In this document: piece after piece, positions 10,621 through 20,348 of the stretch
How the letters are laid out: the number at the start of each line of letters is the position of its first letter
How positions within the stretch are numbered: the first letter of the stretch is position 1
Assembly: GCF_001654865.1 (NCBI RefSeq)
Contig: NZ_LXEO01000068.1
Location: 62,001-126,000 of the forward strand
DNA length: 64,000 bases
Direction of reading: 5' to 3'
Source of the DNA: Buttiauxella noackiae ATCC 51607
Lineage (GTDB): Bacteria > Pseudomonadota > Gammaproteobacteria > Enterobacterales > Enterobacteriaceae
Notes under the pieces: model-generated
The model's database searches: none
Told to the model about the DNA's origin: nothing
What the model saw: only the letters and a program-made list of their open reading frames with translations
Translations under genes and position numbers: made by a program

Positions 10621-12198
10621 ATGCATCGCCGTGATTTTATAAAATATTCTGCTGCCATTAGTGCATTTAGCGCCTTACCGCTTTGGAGTAAAGCGGCACT
10701 GGCTGCTGATAGACCCGCATTACCGATCCCCGGAATTCTCGCCCCTGATGCAAAGAATAGCATTCGTTTAGCAGTGCAAGCGGGCAAAAGCACATTCAAT
10801 GGAAAAACTGCCACTACCTGGGGCTATAACGGCAACTTGCTAGGACCTGCTTTGCAACTGACTCAGGGCGAAGAGGTTACCGTTGAGATTAATAATAACC
10901 TCGCAGAAGAAACCACGGTTCACTGGCATGGTTTAGAAGTTCCCGGTGATGTTGACGGTGGGCCACAAGGCGTGATTGCCGCAGGTGGTAAACGCTCTGT
11001 GAAATTTACGCCGCAACAACGCGCTGCAACTTGTTGGTTCCACCCACATCAGCATGGAAAAACAGGCCATCAGGTTGCAATGGGGCTCGCTGGGTTGGTG
11101 TTAATCGATGATAAAGAAAGTCGTGCGTTACGCTTACCAAAGCAGTGGGGCATCGATGATGTTCCGCTGATTATCCAGGACAAACGCTTTGCTGCCGATG
11201 GGCAAATTGATTATCAGCTAGACATGATGAGTGCCGCGGTAGGCTGGTTTGGTGACACTCTATTATGCAATGGCGCGGTTTATCCTCAACATGCTAACCC
11301 GCGTGGATGGCTGCGTTTGCGTTTACTCAATGGTTGTAACGCGCGCTCGCTCAATATTGCGGCCAGCGATAACCGCCCGCTGTACGTGATTGCCAGTGAT
11401 GGTGGCTTACTTGCGGAGCCAGTCAAAGTAACCGAACTCCCTATGCTGATGGGCGAGCGTTTCGAAGTGCTGGTGGATACGAGTGATGGGAAAGCGTTTG
11501 ATATCGTCACGCTGCCAGTCAAACAAATGGGTATGACGGTTGAGCCTTTCGACAAACCCCAGCCAGTGGTGCGTATTCAGCCACTGATTATTGCGGCATC
11601 GGGCGAAATGCCAGACAAACTGGTTAACGTACCGGCTCTGCCAAATATTGAAGGCATTACCGAACGCTGGCTGCAACTGATGATGGACCCGATGCTGGAT
11701 ATGATGGGGATGCAGGCGCTGATGGACAAATATGGTCAGCAGGCAATGGCGGGTATGAACATGGCCGGGCATGGCAATATGGGGAATATGGGCCAGATGG
11801 ATCATGGGAAGATGAACCATGGCGCAATGAACCACGGTAAGCAGGGCTTCGATTTCCATAATGCCAACAAGATTAACGGCAAAGCATTTGATATGAACAC
11901 GCCAGCGTTTGCTGCCGAAAAGGGCAAATACGAGAAATGGACGATTTCCGGTGAGGGCGACATGATGCTTCACCCATTCCATATTCACGGCACGCAGTTC
12001 CGCATCCTGAGTGAAAATGGCCAACCGGTAGCAGCCCATCGTCAGGGCTGGAAAGACACGGTTCGAGTAGAAGGTGGGCGCAGTGAAGTGCTGGTGAAGT
12101 TCGATCATGCGGCTTCTAAAGAGCAGGCGTATATGGCGCATTGCCATTTACTGGAGCATGAAGACACAGGCATGATGCTTGGGTTTACGGTGGCGTAA
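10621..12198 (+). CDS. cueO: Multicopper oxidase CueO (periplasmic copper(I) oxidase)
   Basis: A 525-residue laccase-like enzyme (E. coli 516) that oxidises copper(I) to copper(II) in the periplasm. The ATG at 10621 is taken; AAAGGA lies upstream and a TTG two codons earlier is unlikely. A twin-arginine signal ([12 protein letters not shown]) indicates Tat export already folded. All copper ligand motifs are visible: HWHG (His101, His103), HPHQHG, HPFHIHG and the C-terminal HCHLLEH. A Met/His-rich insert at about residues 355-405 matches the extra substrate copper-binding region of CueO. The CueR-type promoter upstream supports copper induction. It is convergent with gcd across two hairpins. 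Confidence 0.97.
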   Translation: MHRRDFIKYSAAISAFSALPLWSKAALAADRPALPIPGILAPDAKNSIRLAVQAGKSTFNGKTATTWGYNGNLLGPALQLTQGEEVTVEINNNLAEETTVHWHGLEVPGDVDGGPQGVIAAGGKRSVKFTPQQRAATCWFHPHQHGKTGHQVAMGLAGLVLIDDKESRALRLPKQWGIDDVPLIIQDKRFAADGQIDYQLDMMSAAVGWFGDTLLCNGAVYPQHANPRGWLRLRLLNGCNARSLNIAASDNRPLYVIASDGGLLAEPVKVTELPMLMGERFEVLVDTSDGKAFDIVTLPVKQMGMTVEPFDKPQPVVRIQPLIIAASGEMPDKLVNVPALPNIEGITERWLQLMMDPMLDMMGMQALMDKYGQQAMAGMNMAGHGNMGNMGQMDHGKMNHGAMNHGKQGFDFHNANKINGKAFDMNTPAFAAEKGKYEKWTISGEGDMMLHPFHIHGTQFRILSENGQPVAAHRQGWKDTVRVEGGRSEVLVKFDHAASKEQAYMAHCHLLEHEDTGMMLGFTVA

Positions 12199-12202
12199 AA
12201 AA

Positions 12203-12232
12203 GGCGGATGAACAGAAGTCTGTTCATCCGCC
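12203..12232. terminator. Long perfect hairpin after cueO
   Basis: GGCGGATGAACAGA and its exact complement form a 14-bp stem with a two-base loop, starting four bases after the cueO stop and followed by AGTTTT. It probably terminates cueO, and its GGCGGATG/CATCCGCC ends are REP-like. Confidence 0.75.
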
Positions 12233-12242
12233 AGTTTTGTCG

Positions 12243-12276
12243 GTCGGATAAGCGCTACGCCATCCGACAGTTTTTT
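12243..12276. repeat. REP element between cueO and gcd, possible terminator
   Basis: GTCGGATAAGCG and CGCCATCCGAC form a REP-type palindrome (12243-12268), followed by AG and a T6 run. It abuts the gcd stop at 12275. It can serve as a second terminator for cueO. Confidence 0.75.
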
Positions 12277-14653
12277 ACTTAGCGTCGTCCGGCAAAGCGT
12301 AAGCGACAATATAATCGCCCATCTTCGTGCCAAACGAGCCATGACCACCAGCTGAAATCACGACGTATTGTTTACCATTCGCTTCATAGGTCATTGGCGT
12401 TGCCTGGCCACCGGCTGGCAAACGCGCTTCCCACAGTTTCTCACCATTGCTCATGTTATAAGCACGCAGGTAGTTATCTGCGGTTGCACCAATAAACAGC
12501 ACGTTCCCAGCGGTAGAAATTGGGCCACCCAGCATTGGCATCCCCATTTTAAACGGCAGCGGAAGCGGTGAGCTGTCGCGCACGGTACCGATACGTTTTT
12601 TCCATACCACTTCGTTGGTTTTCAAATCTACCGCAGAGATATAGCCCCATGCAGGCTGTTTACACGGTAAGCCAAACGGAGAGAGGAACGGGTTAAGCGT
12701 CACGCCGTACGGCACGCCATACTGTGGCTGAATGCCGGTTTCGGTGCCTGAGCCTTTAGCATCTTTCGGCGGCTCCATTGGATTGCCTGGGCCACGTGGC
12801 ATCAGTTTAGATACAAACGGCAGTGCCATTGGGTTGGCAATCGCCACCTGGCGGTTAGGGTCAACGGAAATGCCGCCCCACTCGAACATCCCCAGGTTAC
12901 CCGGGAACACAAGCGTGCCTTGCTCAGACGGTGGTGTGAAAATGCCTTCATAACGCAGTTTATGGAAGATGATGCGACAAACCATTTGGTCATAAAGTGT
13001 CGCTCCCCACATATCCGCACCGCTCAGGTCTTTCTTCGGACGGAAACTCAAATCCGAGAACGGCTGAGTTGGCGTCACGTAATCACCTTTTGCTGCACCT
13101 TGCGGAACAGGTTTTTCCGGAGCAGGAACCACCAGTTTGCCGTCACGGCGGTCGAGCACAAAGATGTTACCGGTTTTCGCAGGCGCATAGATAACCGGAA
13201 CGGTTTCGCCTTTAACGGTAATGTCCGCAAGCGTTGGCTGTGATGGCATATCCATATCCCACAGGTCGTGGTGAACCGTTTGATATGACCAGGCCAGTTT
13301 CCCGGTAGTTGCGTTTAGTGCCACGATGCTGCTGGCATAACGCTCTTGCTCCGGCGTGCGGTTACCGCCCCAAATATCTGGTGTGGTCACACCCATCGGC
13401 AGGTACACCAAATCTAACTTCGCGTCATAGGCCGCTGGTGCCCAGGAGTTCGGTGAGTTAATAGTGTAGTGATGCTCATCACCAGGAATGGTGTTGGGAT
13501 CTTTAGCACCCGGATCGAATGCCCACAGCAATTTACCGCTGTTTACATCAAAGCCGCGGATAACACCAGACGGCTCGCGAGTGGAGTAGTTATCGGTGAC
13601 CGCACCGGCAATCACGATAACTTTATCGGTGATAATCGGTGGTGAAGTGGGTTCGTACATACCAGGTGTTGTGACCGGCATGTTGGTTTGCAGATTCAGG
13701 ATGCCTTTGTTAGCAAAGCTTTCGCAAAGCTTGCCGTTATCGGCATTAATGGCAAACAGGCGTCCATCATTCACAGGAAGAATGATACGACGTGGACAAT
13801 CAGAAACGACATCAGGAGCTGCGTTATCCGCTGTAGCTTCGTGGTAAGAAACACCACGGCAAGTCACGTGCTGGAACGAAGGGTTCGTATCCATACGCGG
13901 GTCGAATTTCCACTTCTGTTTACCGGTAGTCGCATCCAGCGCAAACAGTTGCTGGTGTGCGGTACATAAGTAAAGCGTGTCGCGGATTTTAATCGGAGTG
14001 ACTTCGTTAGTGATTTCACCCGGATCGGTTGGGCGTTTCACATCGCCAGTCTGGAAACTCCACGCTTCTTTAAGCTGGCCAACGTTTTTATCGTTGATCT
14101 GTTTTAAAGGAGAGTAGCGCTGGCCTTCCTGATTACGGCCATATGCTGGCCAGTCGGCATCAGGAATGGTAGAGCTTGCCGCCGCAGGCGTCTGCGCATC
14201 CGCACTTAACGTGCCGTTGATTTCTTGTGGATCGTTAAATACCGCCCAGGCCAGTGCAACCACGGTAATGGCAAGCACGGCACCCAGTGCGGGAGCTGCA
14301 CCCGCAGACGGTAAAATAAGATGACGATACACAAATGGCAGTAGCAGCCATACGCCGAAGAAGAACAGGACGTCTAAACGTGGGGTTAATGCCCAGAAAT
14401 CGAAACCGACTTCCCAAACGCCCCATGCTACGGTGCAAAGCAGTAGTGCAGCATAAAGCCACAGCGCAAGAGCTTTGCGTTGCCAAAGTAACCATGCGGT
14501 GATTAACATCACCACCCCTGCAATTGGGTAGTACCAGGACCCACCAATTGCCACTAACCATATCCCGCCAATGAATAAATACAGCCCAGTTAGTACTGCA
14601 AACAGGACTGTTAAGGTTGCGATGACTCGCGAACCTGAGTTATTTGTTTTCAC
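12275..14653 (-). CDS. gcd: Membrane-bound PQQ-dependent glucose dehydrogenase
   Basis: Quinoprotein that oxidises glucose to gluconolactone on the periplasmic face of the inner membrane, passing electrons to ubiquinone. The GTG at 14653 is chosen: it gives MKTNNSGSR, which aligns without gaps to the E. coli start, with AAGAG ten bases before it; upstream ATG and TTG-type starts lack a site. The length is then 792 residues (E. coli 796). About five membrane helices occupy residues 10-140, followed by the large PQQ beta-propeller domain with its tryptophan-docking repeats. E. coli makes the apoenzyme but not PQQ. No PQQ genes are in this window. A consensus CRP site lies upstream. Confidence 0.96.
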   Translation of the reverse strand: MKTNNSGSRVIATLTVLFAVLTGLYLFIGGIWLVAIGGSWYYPIAGVVMLITAWLLWQRKALALWLYAALLLCTVAWGVWEVGFDFWALTPRLDVLFFFGVWLLLPFVYRHLILPSAGAAPALGAVLAITVVALAWAVFNDPQEINGTLSADAQTPAAASSTIPDADWPAYGRNQEGQRYSPLKQINDKNVGQLKEAWSFQTGDVKRPTDPGEITNEVTPIKIRDTLYLCTAHQQLFALDATTGKQKWKFDPRMDTNPSFQHVTCRGVSYHEATADNAAPDVVSDCPRRIILPVNDGRLFAINADNGKLCESFANKGILNLQTNMPVTTPGMYEPTSPPIITDKVIVIAGAVTDNYSTREPSGVIRGFDVNSGKLLWAFDPGAKDPNTIPGDEHHYTINSPNSWAPAAYDAKLDLVYLPMGVTTPDIWGGNRTPEQERYASSIVALNATTGKLAWSYQTVHHDLWDMDMPSQPTLADITVKGETVPVIYAPAKTGNIFVLDRRDGKLVVPAPEKPVPQGAAKGDYVTPTQPFSDLSFRPKKDLSGADMWGATLYDQMVCRIIFHKLRYEGIFTPPSEQGTLVFPGNLGMFEWGGISVDPNRQVAIANPMALPFVSKLMPRGPGNPMEPPKDAKGSGTETGIQPQYGVPYGVTLNPFLSPFGLPCKQPAWGYISAVDLKTNEVVWKKRIGTVRDSSPLPLPFKMGMPMLGGPISTAGNVLFIGATADNYLRAYNMSNGEKLWEARLPAGGQATPMTYEANGKQYVVISAGGHGSFGTKMGDYIVAYALPDDAK

Positions 14654-14701
14654 AATTATCACGCTCTTAAAAGTTTGATAGCAATTCATTATAGTTATTA
14701 A

Positions 14702-14723
14702 CAAGTGTGATATTCATCACATA
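14702..14723. promoter_or_regulatory. Consensus CRP site between gcd and hpt
   Basis: TGTGA-TATTCA-TCACA (14706-14721) is a full match to the CRP core consensus, in AT-rich flanks. It lies about 50 bases before the gcd start and about 45 bases before the hpt -10. E. coli gcd is repressed by cAMP-CRP, which fits. An effect on hpt is possible. Confidence 0.8.
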
Positions 14724-14763
14724 AATGGCTTTTTTACCAATTGGGCACGGGAATGGGTTTTGC

Positions 14764-14772
14764 TGTTATACT
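14764..14772 (+). promoter_or_regulatory. Probable hpt promoter (extended -10)
   Basis: TGT followed by TATACT (14767-14772) forms an extended -10. TTGGGC at 14741-14746 is too far (20 bases) to be a good -35, so the extended -10 probably carries the promoter. Confidence 0.5.
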
Positions 14773-14849
14773 GCTGGCCTGAATATTTTGTGTTGGCTTA
14801 AATCTAACCAACATCGAATGATTTATTTTTAAATCATATGGTTATAACT

Positions 14850-15386
14850 ATGAAACATACTGTTGAAGTGATGATCCCCGAAGCGGAGATCAAAGCCCGT
14901 ATCGCTGAATTGGGTCGTGAGATCACTGAACATTATCGTGATAGCGGTAGTGATATGGTGCTGGTTGGCTTGCTGCGTGGCTCATTTATGTTCATGGCAG
15001 ACCTCTGCCGTGAAGTGCAAGTGCCCCACGAAGTCGATTTTATGACCGCATCCAGTTATGGCAGCGGCATGTCCACCACCCGCGATGTGAAAATCCTCAA
15101 AGATCTCGATGAGGATATCCGCGGCAAAGACGTGCTGATCGTCGAAGATATTATCGACTCCGGTAATACGCTGAGCAAAGTGCGTGAGATTCTTAGTCTG
15201 CGTGAACCAAAGTCATTGGCTATTTGTACGCTGCTGGATAAACCAGAGCGTCGCGAAGTGGACGTGAACGTTGAGTGGGTTGGTTTCGCCATTCCTGACG
15301 AGTTCGTGGTGGGTTACGGTATTGACTACGCGCAGCGTTATCGCCACCTGCCATACGTTGGTAAAGTGGTTCTGCTGGACGAATAA
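14850..15386 (+). CDS. hpt: Hypoxanthine phosphoribosyltransferase
   Basis: Purine salvage enzyme that joins hypoxanthine (and guanine less well) to PRPP, giving IMP. The ATG at 14850 gives 178 residues, identical to E. coli in length and starting [14 protein letters not shown]; an ATG four codons earlier is less likely. The PRPP-binding loop [13 protein letters not shown] is at residues 95-107. The flexible-loop region [14 protein letters not shown] is at about 68-81. It is cytoplasmic, divergent from gcd and convergent with can, with a shared terminator. Confidence 0.97.
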   Translation: MKHTVEVMIPEAEIKARIAELGREITEHYRDSGSDMVLVGLLRGSFMFMADLCREVQVPHEVDFMTASSYGSGMSTTRDVKILKDLDEDIRGKDVLIVEDIIDSGNTLSKVREILSLREPKSLAICTLLDKPERREVDVNVEWVGFAIPDEFVVGYGIDYAQRYRHLPYVGKVVLLDE

Positions 15387-15405
15387 GTCTGCGGCTACAT
15401 CCATT

Positions 15406-15431
15406 AAAAAAGGGCCTTTAAGGCCCTTTTT
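15406..15431. terminator. Bidirectional terminator between hpt and can
   Basis: AAGGGCCTT pairs with AAGGCCCTT in a near-continuous palindrome, flanked by A and T runs on the two sides. It lies between convergent hpt and can. Confidence 0.88.
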
Positions 15432-15441
15432 GCTATCTGTA

Positions 15442-16122
15442 TTACTGCGAAGGTGTTCTATTCTTGTGGCTGCGATGGGAGTTCTGGAGATTCGAAATCC
15501 CGCTGCGATAGCCTTGCTCAAGAGATTCGCGGCTAGTGGCCGTTACTTCCAGATCACGCAGGCGTCCATCGTGAATACCGTAAGCCCAGCCATGCACTGT
15601 CACTTTCTGACTGCGTTTCCACGCTGACTGCATGATGGTGGAATGGCCAAGGTTATAAACCTGTTCCATCACATTGAGCTCACAAAGCGTATCCAGACGT
15701 TGCTCTGGTGGGAGTTCTCCCAGTAGCGAACTATGCTTGAACCAGATATCGCGGATGTGCAGTAGCCAGTTGTTTATCAGCCCTAAATCTGGGTTCTCAA
15801 CCGCCGCTTGTACACCACCGCATCCGTAGTGACCGCAAATGATGATGTGTTCAACTTCCAGGACATCTACCGCGTACTGCACAACAGAAAGGCAATTTAA
15901 ATCCGTATGAATTACCAGGTTTGCCACGTTACGGTGAACGAACAATTCGCCAGGCTCAAGGCCAGTCAGACGTTCAGCAGGTACGCGACTATCAGAACAG
16001 CCAATCCATAAGAAGCGAGGCTTTTGGGCTTGAGACAAACGTTCGAAAAAGCCTGGGTCTTCGTCCTCCATCAGTTTTGACCAGACCTGGTTATTACTAA
16101 TGAGGGTATCAATGTCTTTCAT
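15442..16122 (-). CDS. can: Beta-class carbonic anhydrase
   Basis: Zinc enzyme interconverting CO2 and bicarbonate in the cytoplasm, needed for growth in air because many carboxylations use bicarbonate. Read from the ATG at 16122 it has 226 residues and starts [11 protein letters not shown] as in E. coli (220 residues); the in-frame extension upstream has no support. Zinc ligands Cys42, His98 and Cys101, and the Asp44-Arg46 dyad (CSDSR), are all present at family positions. The C-terminus is six residues longer than in E. coli. It is divergent from yadG, separated by 120 bases. Confidence 0.97.
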   Translation of the reverse strand: MKDIDTLISNNQVWSKLMEDEDPGFFERLSQAQKPRFLWIGCSDSRVPAERLTGLEPGELFVHRNVANLVIHTDLNCLSVVQYAVDVLEVEHIIICGHYGCGGVQAAVENPDLGLINNWLLHIRDIWFKHSSLLGELPPEQRLDTLCELNVMEQVYNLGHSTIMQSAWKRSQKVTVHGWAYGIHDGRLRDLEVTATSRESLEQGYRSGISNLQNSHRSHKNRTPSQ

Positions 16123-16242
16123 GGAGGTTAACAACCTGTAACGGATGAAGTGCGTTGAGGTAATATAGGGCAACTGATTGTGCAACTGAAATAATTTTTA
16201 AACAGCTTAACTTTTTTGTACCGAACAAGGTAATCGCAAATA

Positions 16243-17169
16243 ATGACCATTGCATTAGAACTGGAACAGTTAACGAAAACCTATCCCGGTGGTGTTCAGG
16301 CACTGCGTGGCGTAGATCTTCGTGTTGAGGCAGGGGACTTCTACGCTCTGCTGGGGCCCAATGGCGCAGGGAAATCTACTACCATCGGTATTATCAGCTC
16401 GCTGGTAAATAAAACCTCTGGTCGGGTACGTGTGTTTGGTTATGACCTGCAAAAAGACATTGTGAATGCTAAACGCCAGCTTGGTTTGGTGCCGCAGGAG
16501 TTTAACTTCAACCCATTTGAGACCGTACAGCAAATCGTTGTGCATCAGGCGGGATACTATGGCGTTGAAAAAAGCGAAGCTATTGCGCGTAGCGAAAAGT
16601 ACCTTAAACAGCTCGATTTGTGGGAAAAACGCAACGAACGTGCACGTATGTTATCGGGTGGTATGAAACGCCGTCTGATGATTGCTCGTGCCTTAATGCA
16701 TGAGCCAAAGTTGCTGATTCTTGATGAACCAACAGCCGGTGTCGACATTGAGTTGCGCCGCTCAATGTGGGGATTCCTGAAGGATCTGAACGATAAAGGC
16801 ACCACTATTATTCTGACCACTCACTACCTTGAAGAAGCAGAAATGCTGTGCCGCAATATTGGCATCATTCAAAATGGTGAGTTAGTCGAAAATACCTCGA
16901 TGAAATCACTACTTTCGAAACTGAAGTCAGAAACTTTTATTCTCGATTTAGCGCCGAAAAGCCCATTACCGAAGCTTGATGGTTACCAATATCGGCTGGT
17001 GGATACTTCCACTCTGGAAGTGGAAGTGCTGCGTGAGCAAGGAATAAATAGTGTCTTCAGTCAGTTAAGCTCGCAAGGGGTTCAGGTATTAAGTATGCGT
17101 AACAAAGCTAACCGTCTTGAGGAGTTGTTCGTCACGCTGGTAAATGGCCCGAAAGGAGAAAAGGCATGA
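16243..17169 (+). CDS. yadG: ABC exporter ATP-binding subunit YadG
   Basis: A 308-residue ABC ATPase, the same length as E. coli YadG. Walker A GPNGAGKST is at residues 38-46, the signature LSGG at 137-140 and Walker B LLILDEPTAGVD at about 157-168; a DrrA/CcmA-like C-terminal extension follows. It is cytoplasmic and pairs with the membrane subunit YadH, whose start overlaps its stop by four bases (ATGA), so they are translationally coupled. The exported substrate is unknown. Confidence 0.95.
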   Translation: MTIALELEQLTKTYPGGVQALRGVDLRVEAGDFYALLGPNGAGKSTTIGIISSLVNKTSGRVRVFGYDLQKDIVNAKRQLGLVPQEFNFNPFETVQQIVVHQAGYYGVEKSEAIARSEKYLKQLDLWEKRNERARMLSGGMKRRLMIARALMHEPKLLILDEPTAGVDIELRRSMWGFLKDLNDKGTTIILTTHYLEEAEMLCRNIGIIQNGELVENTSMKSLLSKLKSETFILDLAPKSPLPKLDGYQYRLVDTSTLEVEVLREQGINSVFSQLSSQGVQVLSMRNKANRLEELFVTLVNGPKGEKA

Positions 17170-17936
17170 TGCATCTCTATTGGGTGGCGCTAAAAAGTAT
17201 CTGGACGAAAGAAATCCACCGTTTCACGCGTATCTGGATCCAAACTTTGGTACCGCCGGTCATTACCATGACCCTGTATTTTATTATTTTCGGTAATTTG
17301 ATTGGCTCACAGATTGGCTCAATGCATGGTTTCACCTATATGCAGTTCATTGTGCCGGGCCTGATCATGATGGCGGTTATTACTAACTCTTACGCTAACG
17401 TGGCCTCTTCGTTCTTCAGCGCGAAGTTCCAGCGCAACATTGAAGAGCTGCTGGTGGCACCAGTGCCGACGCACATTATCATTGCTGGCTATGTTGGCGG
17501 TGGCGTAGCGCGCGGTCTGTGTGTTGGGATTCTGGTGACGGCGGTATCGCTGTTCTTCGTGCCTTTCCAGGTTCACTCGTGGCTGTTTGTCGCCCTAACG
17601 CTGCTGTTGACTGCAATCCTGTTCTCGCTAGCGGGTTTACTCAATGCCGTGTTTGCTAAAACCTTTGATGACATCAGCCTGATACCAACCTTTGTGCTGA
17701 CTCCGCTGACCTATTTAGGCGGCGTGTTCTACTCCCTGACGCTGTTGCCACCATTCTGGCAGGCTCTGTCCCACCTGAACCCGGTGGTGTATATGATCAG
17801 TGGCTTCCGTTACGGTTTCCTCGGTATCAACGACGTACCATTGCTGTTTACTGTCACAGTGCTGGTGGGCTTTATCGCCACCTTCTATATCCTGTGCTGG
17901 TATCTGATTCAACGTGGCCGCGGTCTGCGCAGCTAA
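17166..17936 (+). CDS. yadH: ABC-2 type exporter membrane subunit YadH
   Basis: A 256-residue inner-membrane protein with about six hydrophobic segments, of the ABC-2 permease family. It has the same length as E. coli YadH and a nearly identical start (MMHLYWVALKSIW). The GGVFYSLTLLPPFWQ and NPVVYMISGFRYGFLG segments are typical of the family. The start overlaps yadG. A stem-loop follows after six bases. Substrate unknown. Confidence 0.95.
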   Translation: MMHLYWVALKSIWTKEIHRFTRIWIQTLVPPVITMTLYFIIFGNLIGSQIGSMHGFTYMQFIVPGLIMMAVITNSYANVASSFFSAKFQRNIEELLVAPVPTHIIIAGYVGGGVARGLCVGILVTAVSLFFVPFQVHSWLFVALTLLLTAILFSLAGLLNAVFAKTFDDISLIPTFVLTPLTYLGGVFYSLTLLPPFWQALSHLNPVVYMISGFRYGFLGINDVPLLFTVTVLVGFIATFYILCWYLIQRGRGLRS

Positions 17937-17943
17937 TTCCGCT

Positions 17944-17965
17944 AACCTCCCCGAAAGGGGAGGTT
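17944..17965 (+). terminator. Hairpin after yadH
   Basis: AACCTCCCC-GAAA-GGGGAGGTT is a perfect nine-bp stem with a GNRA-type loop, but no T-run follows directly. Weak terminator or message-end structure. Confidence 0.65.
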
Positions 17966-18054
17966 ACTCAGAGTTTTCTTACTTCGTTTTGATTAGCATC
18001 ACGTGGCAGATTTTTCGCTCTGGCACACTTGCGCTCTGCGAAAAGGAGAACGCC

Positions 18055-18486
18055 ATGTTAGGTTGGGTTATTGCCGGTCATGACTATTACGCTCAGGATA
18101 TGCTGGATGCAATCGAGCGACGTTTTGGGCCGCAACCGCAATGTTGCGCGGTTAATTATTGGAATGGTCTTAGCACCAATATGCTAAGCCGTATGATGTG
18201 TGATGCATTGTACAATTGCGATTCTGGGGATGGAGTGGTCTTTCTGACCGATAAAACCGGGGCTGCACCATATCGTACGGCTGCACTCATGAGCCACCAA
18301 CATTCCCATTGTGAAGTGATCTCTGGCGTCACGCTACCTGTGCTATTCGCGATGCGTATGCACCGAGAAACGCTGACCAGTGAAGAGTTCCGTGACCGCA
18401 TTGTTGAGCAGGGCGGCGATGACATCACCAGCCTCTGGCATCAACAACAAAAAAATCCGCCATTTGTGTTACTCCACCAATATTGA
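18055..18486 (+). CDS. yadI: Orphan PTS EIIA domain protein YadI
   Basis: A 143-residue single-domain protein of the mannose/fructose-type EIIA family (E. coli YadI 146 residues). The ATG at 18055 is used because AAAAGGAG precedes it and it gives MLGWVIAGHD, matching E. coli; the reading frame is open further upstream without support. The histidine in GHDYY near residue 9 is the likely phosphorylation site. No matching EIIB, EIIC or metabolic gene lies nearby, so its phosphoryl acceptor is unknown. The C-terminus LWHQQQKNPPFVL is shared with YadI. Confidence 0.92.
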   Translation: MLGWVIAGHDYYAQDMLDAIERRFGPQPQCCAVNYWNGLSTNMLSRMMCDALYNCDSGDGVVFLTDKTGAAPYRTAALMSHQHSHCEVISGVTLPVLFAMRMHRETLTSEEFRDRIVEQGGDDITSLWHQQQKNPPFVLLHQY

Positions 18487-18495
18487 TTTGAAAGA

Positions 18496-18523
18496 TTGGT
18501 ATTGGGTGTGCTTTTGTTAGAAT
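18496..18523 (+). promoter_or_regulatory. Possible yadE promoter
   Basis: TTGGTA (18496-18501), a 16-base gap and TAGAAT (18518-18523) make a reasonable sigma-70 promoter about 50 bases before yadE. Confidence 0.45.
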
Positions 18524-18570
18524 GACGCCTTCTTTGGGCCTTTGAGACACTCAGTGCTATCAAATCCGTT

Positions 18571-19821
18571 ATGCTAATTCGCCTTTTCTTTGCCGTGCTG
18601 ATGCTGATTTGTGGCAGTAGTGCTAATGCCAGTCTGCTCAGCAGCAATCACACCCCTGCGCAATATATGCAAACCACTGAAGATGCTGATATCTGGGCGC
18701 AAGTGGGGGATAAAGTCATCTCTGTTGGCACTGTTCAGGAAGGGCAGATTCTGGCTGTCGTGCCAATTGCGGCAGACTACTACGAATTTAACTTTGGTTT
18801 TGGCACCGGATTTATTGATAAAGCGCATCTTGAACCGGTTGTGGGTAAGCAACGAATTGAAGACCGGCTGGGTGATCTGAATAAACCGCTGAGCAACCAG
18901 AATTTAGTCACTTTCCGTGATGTTGCTGTGTATAACGAACCGGATACCCGAAGCGCCACGTTTGGTACATTAGCCGATAATTTACGTTACCCGATAATTG
19001 CCAGTCTGAAAGACCGCTTAAACCAAACCTGGTATCAAATTCGTATTGGCAATCGTCTTGGATATGTCAGCAGTCTCGATGCGCAGCAGGACAATGGTAT
19101 TCCCGTACTCACCTACCATCATATTTTGCGTGATGAAGAGAACACTCGCTTTCGCCATACTTCAACAACTACTTCGGTGGTCGCATTCAGCAACCAAATG
19201 ACGTGGTTGCGCGATACGGGCTACACCACGCTGACGATGTATCAGCTTGAAGGCTACGTACGTAACCGTATGAACCTGCCTGCGCGGGCGGTAGTGATTA
19301 CCTTTGACGATGGCCTGAAATCGGTTTATCGCTACGCTTATCCGATTCTTAAAGAGTACGGCTTCAAAGCGACTTCCTTTATTATTTCTTCGCGCATTAA
19401 GGCGCATCCGCAAACCTGGAACCCGAAAACGCTGCAATTTATGAGTATCTCGGAATTACAGGCCAGCCAGGATGTGTTTGATATCCAGTCGCATACCCAT
19501 TTCTTGCATCGCGTTGATGCTAATCGTCAGCCGACACTTTTACGCCGCACCTATCGTAATATCTTGCTCGATTTTGAGCACTCGCGCCGCGCGCTTGCGC
19601 AGTTTAATCCGCATGTTTTATATCTTTCGTATCCGTTCGGCGGTTACAACGATAAGGCGGTGACAGCTGCTAACGATGCGGGGTTCCATATGGCTGTGAC
19701 GACAGTGCGTGGGAAAGTGAAGCCGGGGGATAATCCGTTTTTGCTAAAACGGCTTTATATACTGAGAACTGACTCGCTAGAAACGATGTCACGGCTAATT
19801 AGCAATCAGACCAAACCTTAG
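18571..19821 (+). CDS. yadE: Exported polysaccharide deacetylase family protein YadE
   Basis: A 416-residue protein (E. coli YadE 409) with an N-terminal signal peptide (hydrophobic residues about 3-18, then SSANAS). An SH3-like region fills the first half and a NodB-type deacetylase domain the second. The metal and catalytic motifs are visible: TFDDG with Asp246-Asp247, SHTHFLH at about 307-313 and SYPFGGYN near 350. It should act in the periplasm on a polysaccharide or peptidoglycan-like N-acetyl sugar; the substrate is not known. It is followed by a good terminator and is convergent with panD. Confidence 0.92.
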   Translation: MLIRLFFAVLMLICGSSANASLLSSNHTPAQYMQTTEDADIWAQVGDKVISVGTVQEGQILAVVPIAADYYEFNFGFGTGFIDKAHLEPVVGKQRIEDRLGDLNKPLSNQNLVTFRDVAVYNEPDTRSATFGTLADNLRYPIIASLKDRLNQTWYQIRIGNRLGYVSSLDAQQDNGIPVLTYHHILRDEENTRFRHTSTTTSVVAFSNQMTWLRDTGYTTLTMYQLEGYVRNRMNLPARAVVITFDDGLKSVYRYAYPILKEYGFKATSFIISSRIKAHPQTWNPKTLQFMSISELQASQDVFDIQSHTHFLHRVDANRQPTLLRRTYRNILLDFEHSRRALAQFNPHVLYLSYPFGGYNDKAVTAANDAGFHMAVTTVRGKVKPGDNPFLLKRLYILRTDSLETMSRLISNQTKP

Positions 19822-19825
19822 ATAA

Positions 19826-19857
19826 AAAAAGACCTGCTTAACAAAGCAGGTCTTTTT
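19826..19857. terminator. Bidirectional terminator between yadE and panD
   Basis: AAAAAGACCTGCTT-AACA-AAGCAGGTCTTTTT is a perfect palindrome with A and T tails, between convergent genes. Confidence 0.92.
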
Positions 19858-19874
19858 CATTCGTACGGAGGTTG

Positions 19875-20255
19875 TTATGCAACCTGAACCGGTACGGCTT
19901 TCGCGAGACGTTTCATTTCGTTATCGCCATCGAAATAGGCGACTTTCGGCTGCCAGGTGCGTGCCTGCTCATCTGGCATAGTCACATAAGTGGCAATAAT
20001 CATAATGTCGCCCACATCAGCACAATGCGCTGCGGCACCATTCACCGAAATGATTTTTGAACCACGTTCGCCAGCGATGGCGTAAGTTGAAAAACGCTTA
20101 CCGTTGGTGACGTTATAAATATCAATGGCTTCATATTCCAGAATGCCTGCCGCCTCAAGGAAGTCCTGATCGATGGCGCAGGAGCCTTCATAATGCAAAT
20201 CCGCCTGCGTCACTTTGACACGGTGAAGTTTGCCTTGCAGCATGGTGCGTATCAT
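19875..20255 (-). CDS. panD: Aspartate 1-decarboxylase (proenzyme)
   Basis: Makes beta-alanine from aspartate for pantothenate synthesis. It is 126 residues, as in E. coli. The proenzyme is cleaved between Gly24 and Ser25 (HYEGSC), which creates the catalytic pyruvoyl group from Ser25, and Tyr58 is conserved. panC lies 93 bases upstream on the same strand, so panB-panC-panD run in that order. E. coli carries yadD between panD and panC; here the gap has no gene, only a small stem of GGGCAATACTGCCC type near 20319-20332. Confidence 0.97.
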   Translation of the reverse strand: MIRTMLQGKLHRVKVTQADLHYEGSCAIDQDFLEAAGILEYEAIDIYNVTNGKRFSTYAIAGERGSKIISVNGAAAHCADVGDIMIIATYVTMPDEQARTWQPKVAYFDGDNEMKRLAKAVPVQVA

Positions 20256-20348
20256 AAAATTAAACCTTAATTACGGGGTCCGAATAGAACTGATTTCATC
20301 AGCTCTATGAATATAAGCGGGCAGTATTGCCCGATTTATGAATGCTGT

